Source: Opitutia bacterium | GTDB taxonomy: Bacteria; Verrucomicrobiota; Verrucomicrobiae; Opitutales; UBA953 | NCBI GenBank assembly: GCA_947488485.1 | Contig: CANKZO010000017.1 | Span: forward strand, 1-24,378 | Direction of reading: 5' to 3' | DNA length: 24,378 bases | Part shown: positions 23,956 through 24,378 of the stretch, piece by piece | Position numbering within the stretch: position 1 is the stretch's first letter | Layout: the number at the start of each line of letters is the position of its first letter | Notes under the pieces: generated by a model | Told to the model about the DNA's origin: nothing | What the model saw: only the letters and a program-made list of their open reading frames with translations | Databases searched by the model: none | Translations under genes and position numbers: made by a program

Positions 23956-24378
23956 TCATTCAGTTGCCCGCGTCCATGCCGAGACGAGCCGAAAGGCCTG
24001 TTTTTCCACTAAATCCAACACTTTTTCGAAATCGTCGCTTTTGCCGTAATACGGATCGGGCAAGGCGACGTCGCCGAGGAAAAGCGCGAGCCGGTGATGT
24101 TGGTGCGGCGGGCAACGCCGGCGGAGTTCGCGCAGGTTGAGCTCGTCGGCGGCGAGGATGAGATCGAACTCATGGAAATCGGAGGCATGCACCTGGCGGG
24201 CGCGCAGCGCCGACAGGTCATACCCGCGGACACGCGCATGCCGCACGGAGCGCGGATCCGGCGCATCGCCGATGTGATAATTCTCCGTTCCTGCGGAATC
24301 GAATTCGATGCTCAATCCGGCCTGCCGGGCCTTCACGCGGAGGACTTCTTCCGCCGTCGGGGAACGGCAGATGTTGCC
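23956..24378 (-). CDS. Low-molecular-weight protein-tyrosine phosphatase, N-terminus missing at the window edge
   Basis: The frame is open to the right end of the window, giving 140 residues. The visible part begins at GNICRSPTAEEVLR, the second half of the phosphate-binding loop CxGNICRS, so the nucleophilic cysteine and about ten residues lie outside the window. The general-acid aspartate is in DPYYGKSDDFEKVLDLVE, the other hallmark. SAGTENYHIGDAPDPRS is typical as well. Such enzymes dephosphorylate protein tyrosines, often in exopolysaccharide control, or act on low-molecular-weight phosphates (related arsenate reductases). It is the first visible gene of the run leading to the RelE-fold gene and pssA. 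Confidence 0.9.
   Translation of the reverse strand, partial: GNICRSPTAEEVLRVKARQAGLSIEFDSAGTENYHIGDAPDPRSVRHARVRGYDLSALRARQVHASDFHEFDLILAADELNLRELRRRCPPHQHHRLALFLGDVALPDPYYGKSDDFEKVLDLVEKQAFRLVSAWTRATE

Overview
This is a dense, GC-rich stretch of bacterial chromosome made almost entirely of housekeeping genes. I find 24 protein genes (two cut by the window ends), no tRNA or rRNA genes, no CRISPR array and no insertion sequence. The gene content, weak or absent Shine-Dalgarno sequences, an unusually long PurF, a Tat-type DUF1343 lipoprotein and a SUMF1-fold membrane protein suggest Verrucomicrobiota, perhaps Opitutae. That placement is an inference from family resemblance, not a search result.

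Layout. Positions 1-1218 (minus) hold the start of an ATP synthase operon, atpB then atpE, running off the left edge. Positions 1340-4211 hold pdxH, rsmE, rsmD and mutM. Positions 4302-8885 (plus) run gpr (yghZ-like aldo/keto reductase), a Nudix hydrolase, an unrecognised protein with a kinase-like motif set, and a long PurF. A DUF1343/NamZ-like lipoprotein (minus, 8886-10199) is followed by purN, a prmA-like gene and a small membrane protein on plus. purK, purE, a WbpM/CapD-like sugar-nucleotide dehydratase and a SUMF1-fold membrane protein lie on minus (12260-17661). A tightly coupled plus-strand operon follows: tyrA, an aroA-cmk fusion and plsC (17751-21276). The right end, all minus, holds dnaN, a 249-base non-coding gap, pssA, a RelE-fold gene and a truncated low-molecular-weight phosphatase gene.

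How the genes work together. purF, purN, purK and purE serve de novo IMP synthesis but sit in separate transcription units on both strands. tyrA and aroA serve aromatic amino-acid synthesis, while the fused cmk and the following plsC serve CMP recycling and phospholipid synthesis; pssA is a second phospholipid gene. rsmE, rsmD and prmA modify the ribosome. namZ and the WbpM-like gene belong to the cell envelope.

Most unusual points. (1) Three convergent gene pairs abut with zero spacing at the same hexamer, TGATCA, where the two TGA stops meet tail to tail. (2) The unrecognised protein at 5867-6919 carries a GD-x4-N then DFD signature like aminoglycoside phosphotransferase or HipA-type kinases. 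(3) MutM has lost its zinc-finger cysteines. (4) AroA and Cmk are fused in one reading frame. (5) A RelE-fold gene with no antitoxin sits 2 bases upstream of pssA. (6) DnaA-box-like sites cluster upstream of dnaN.
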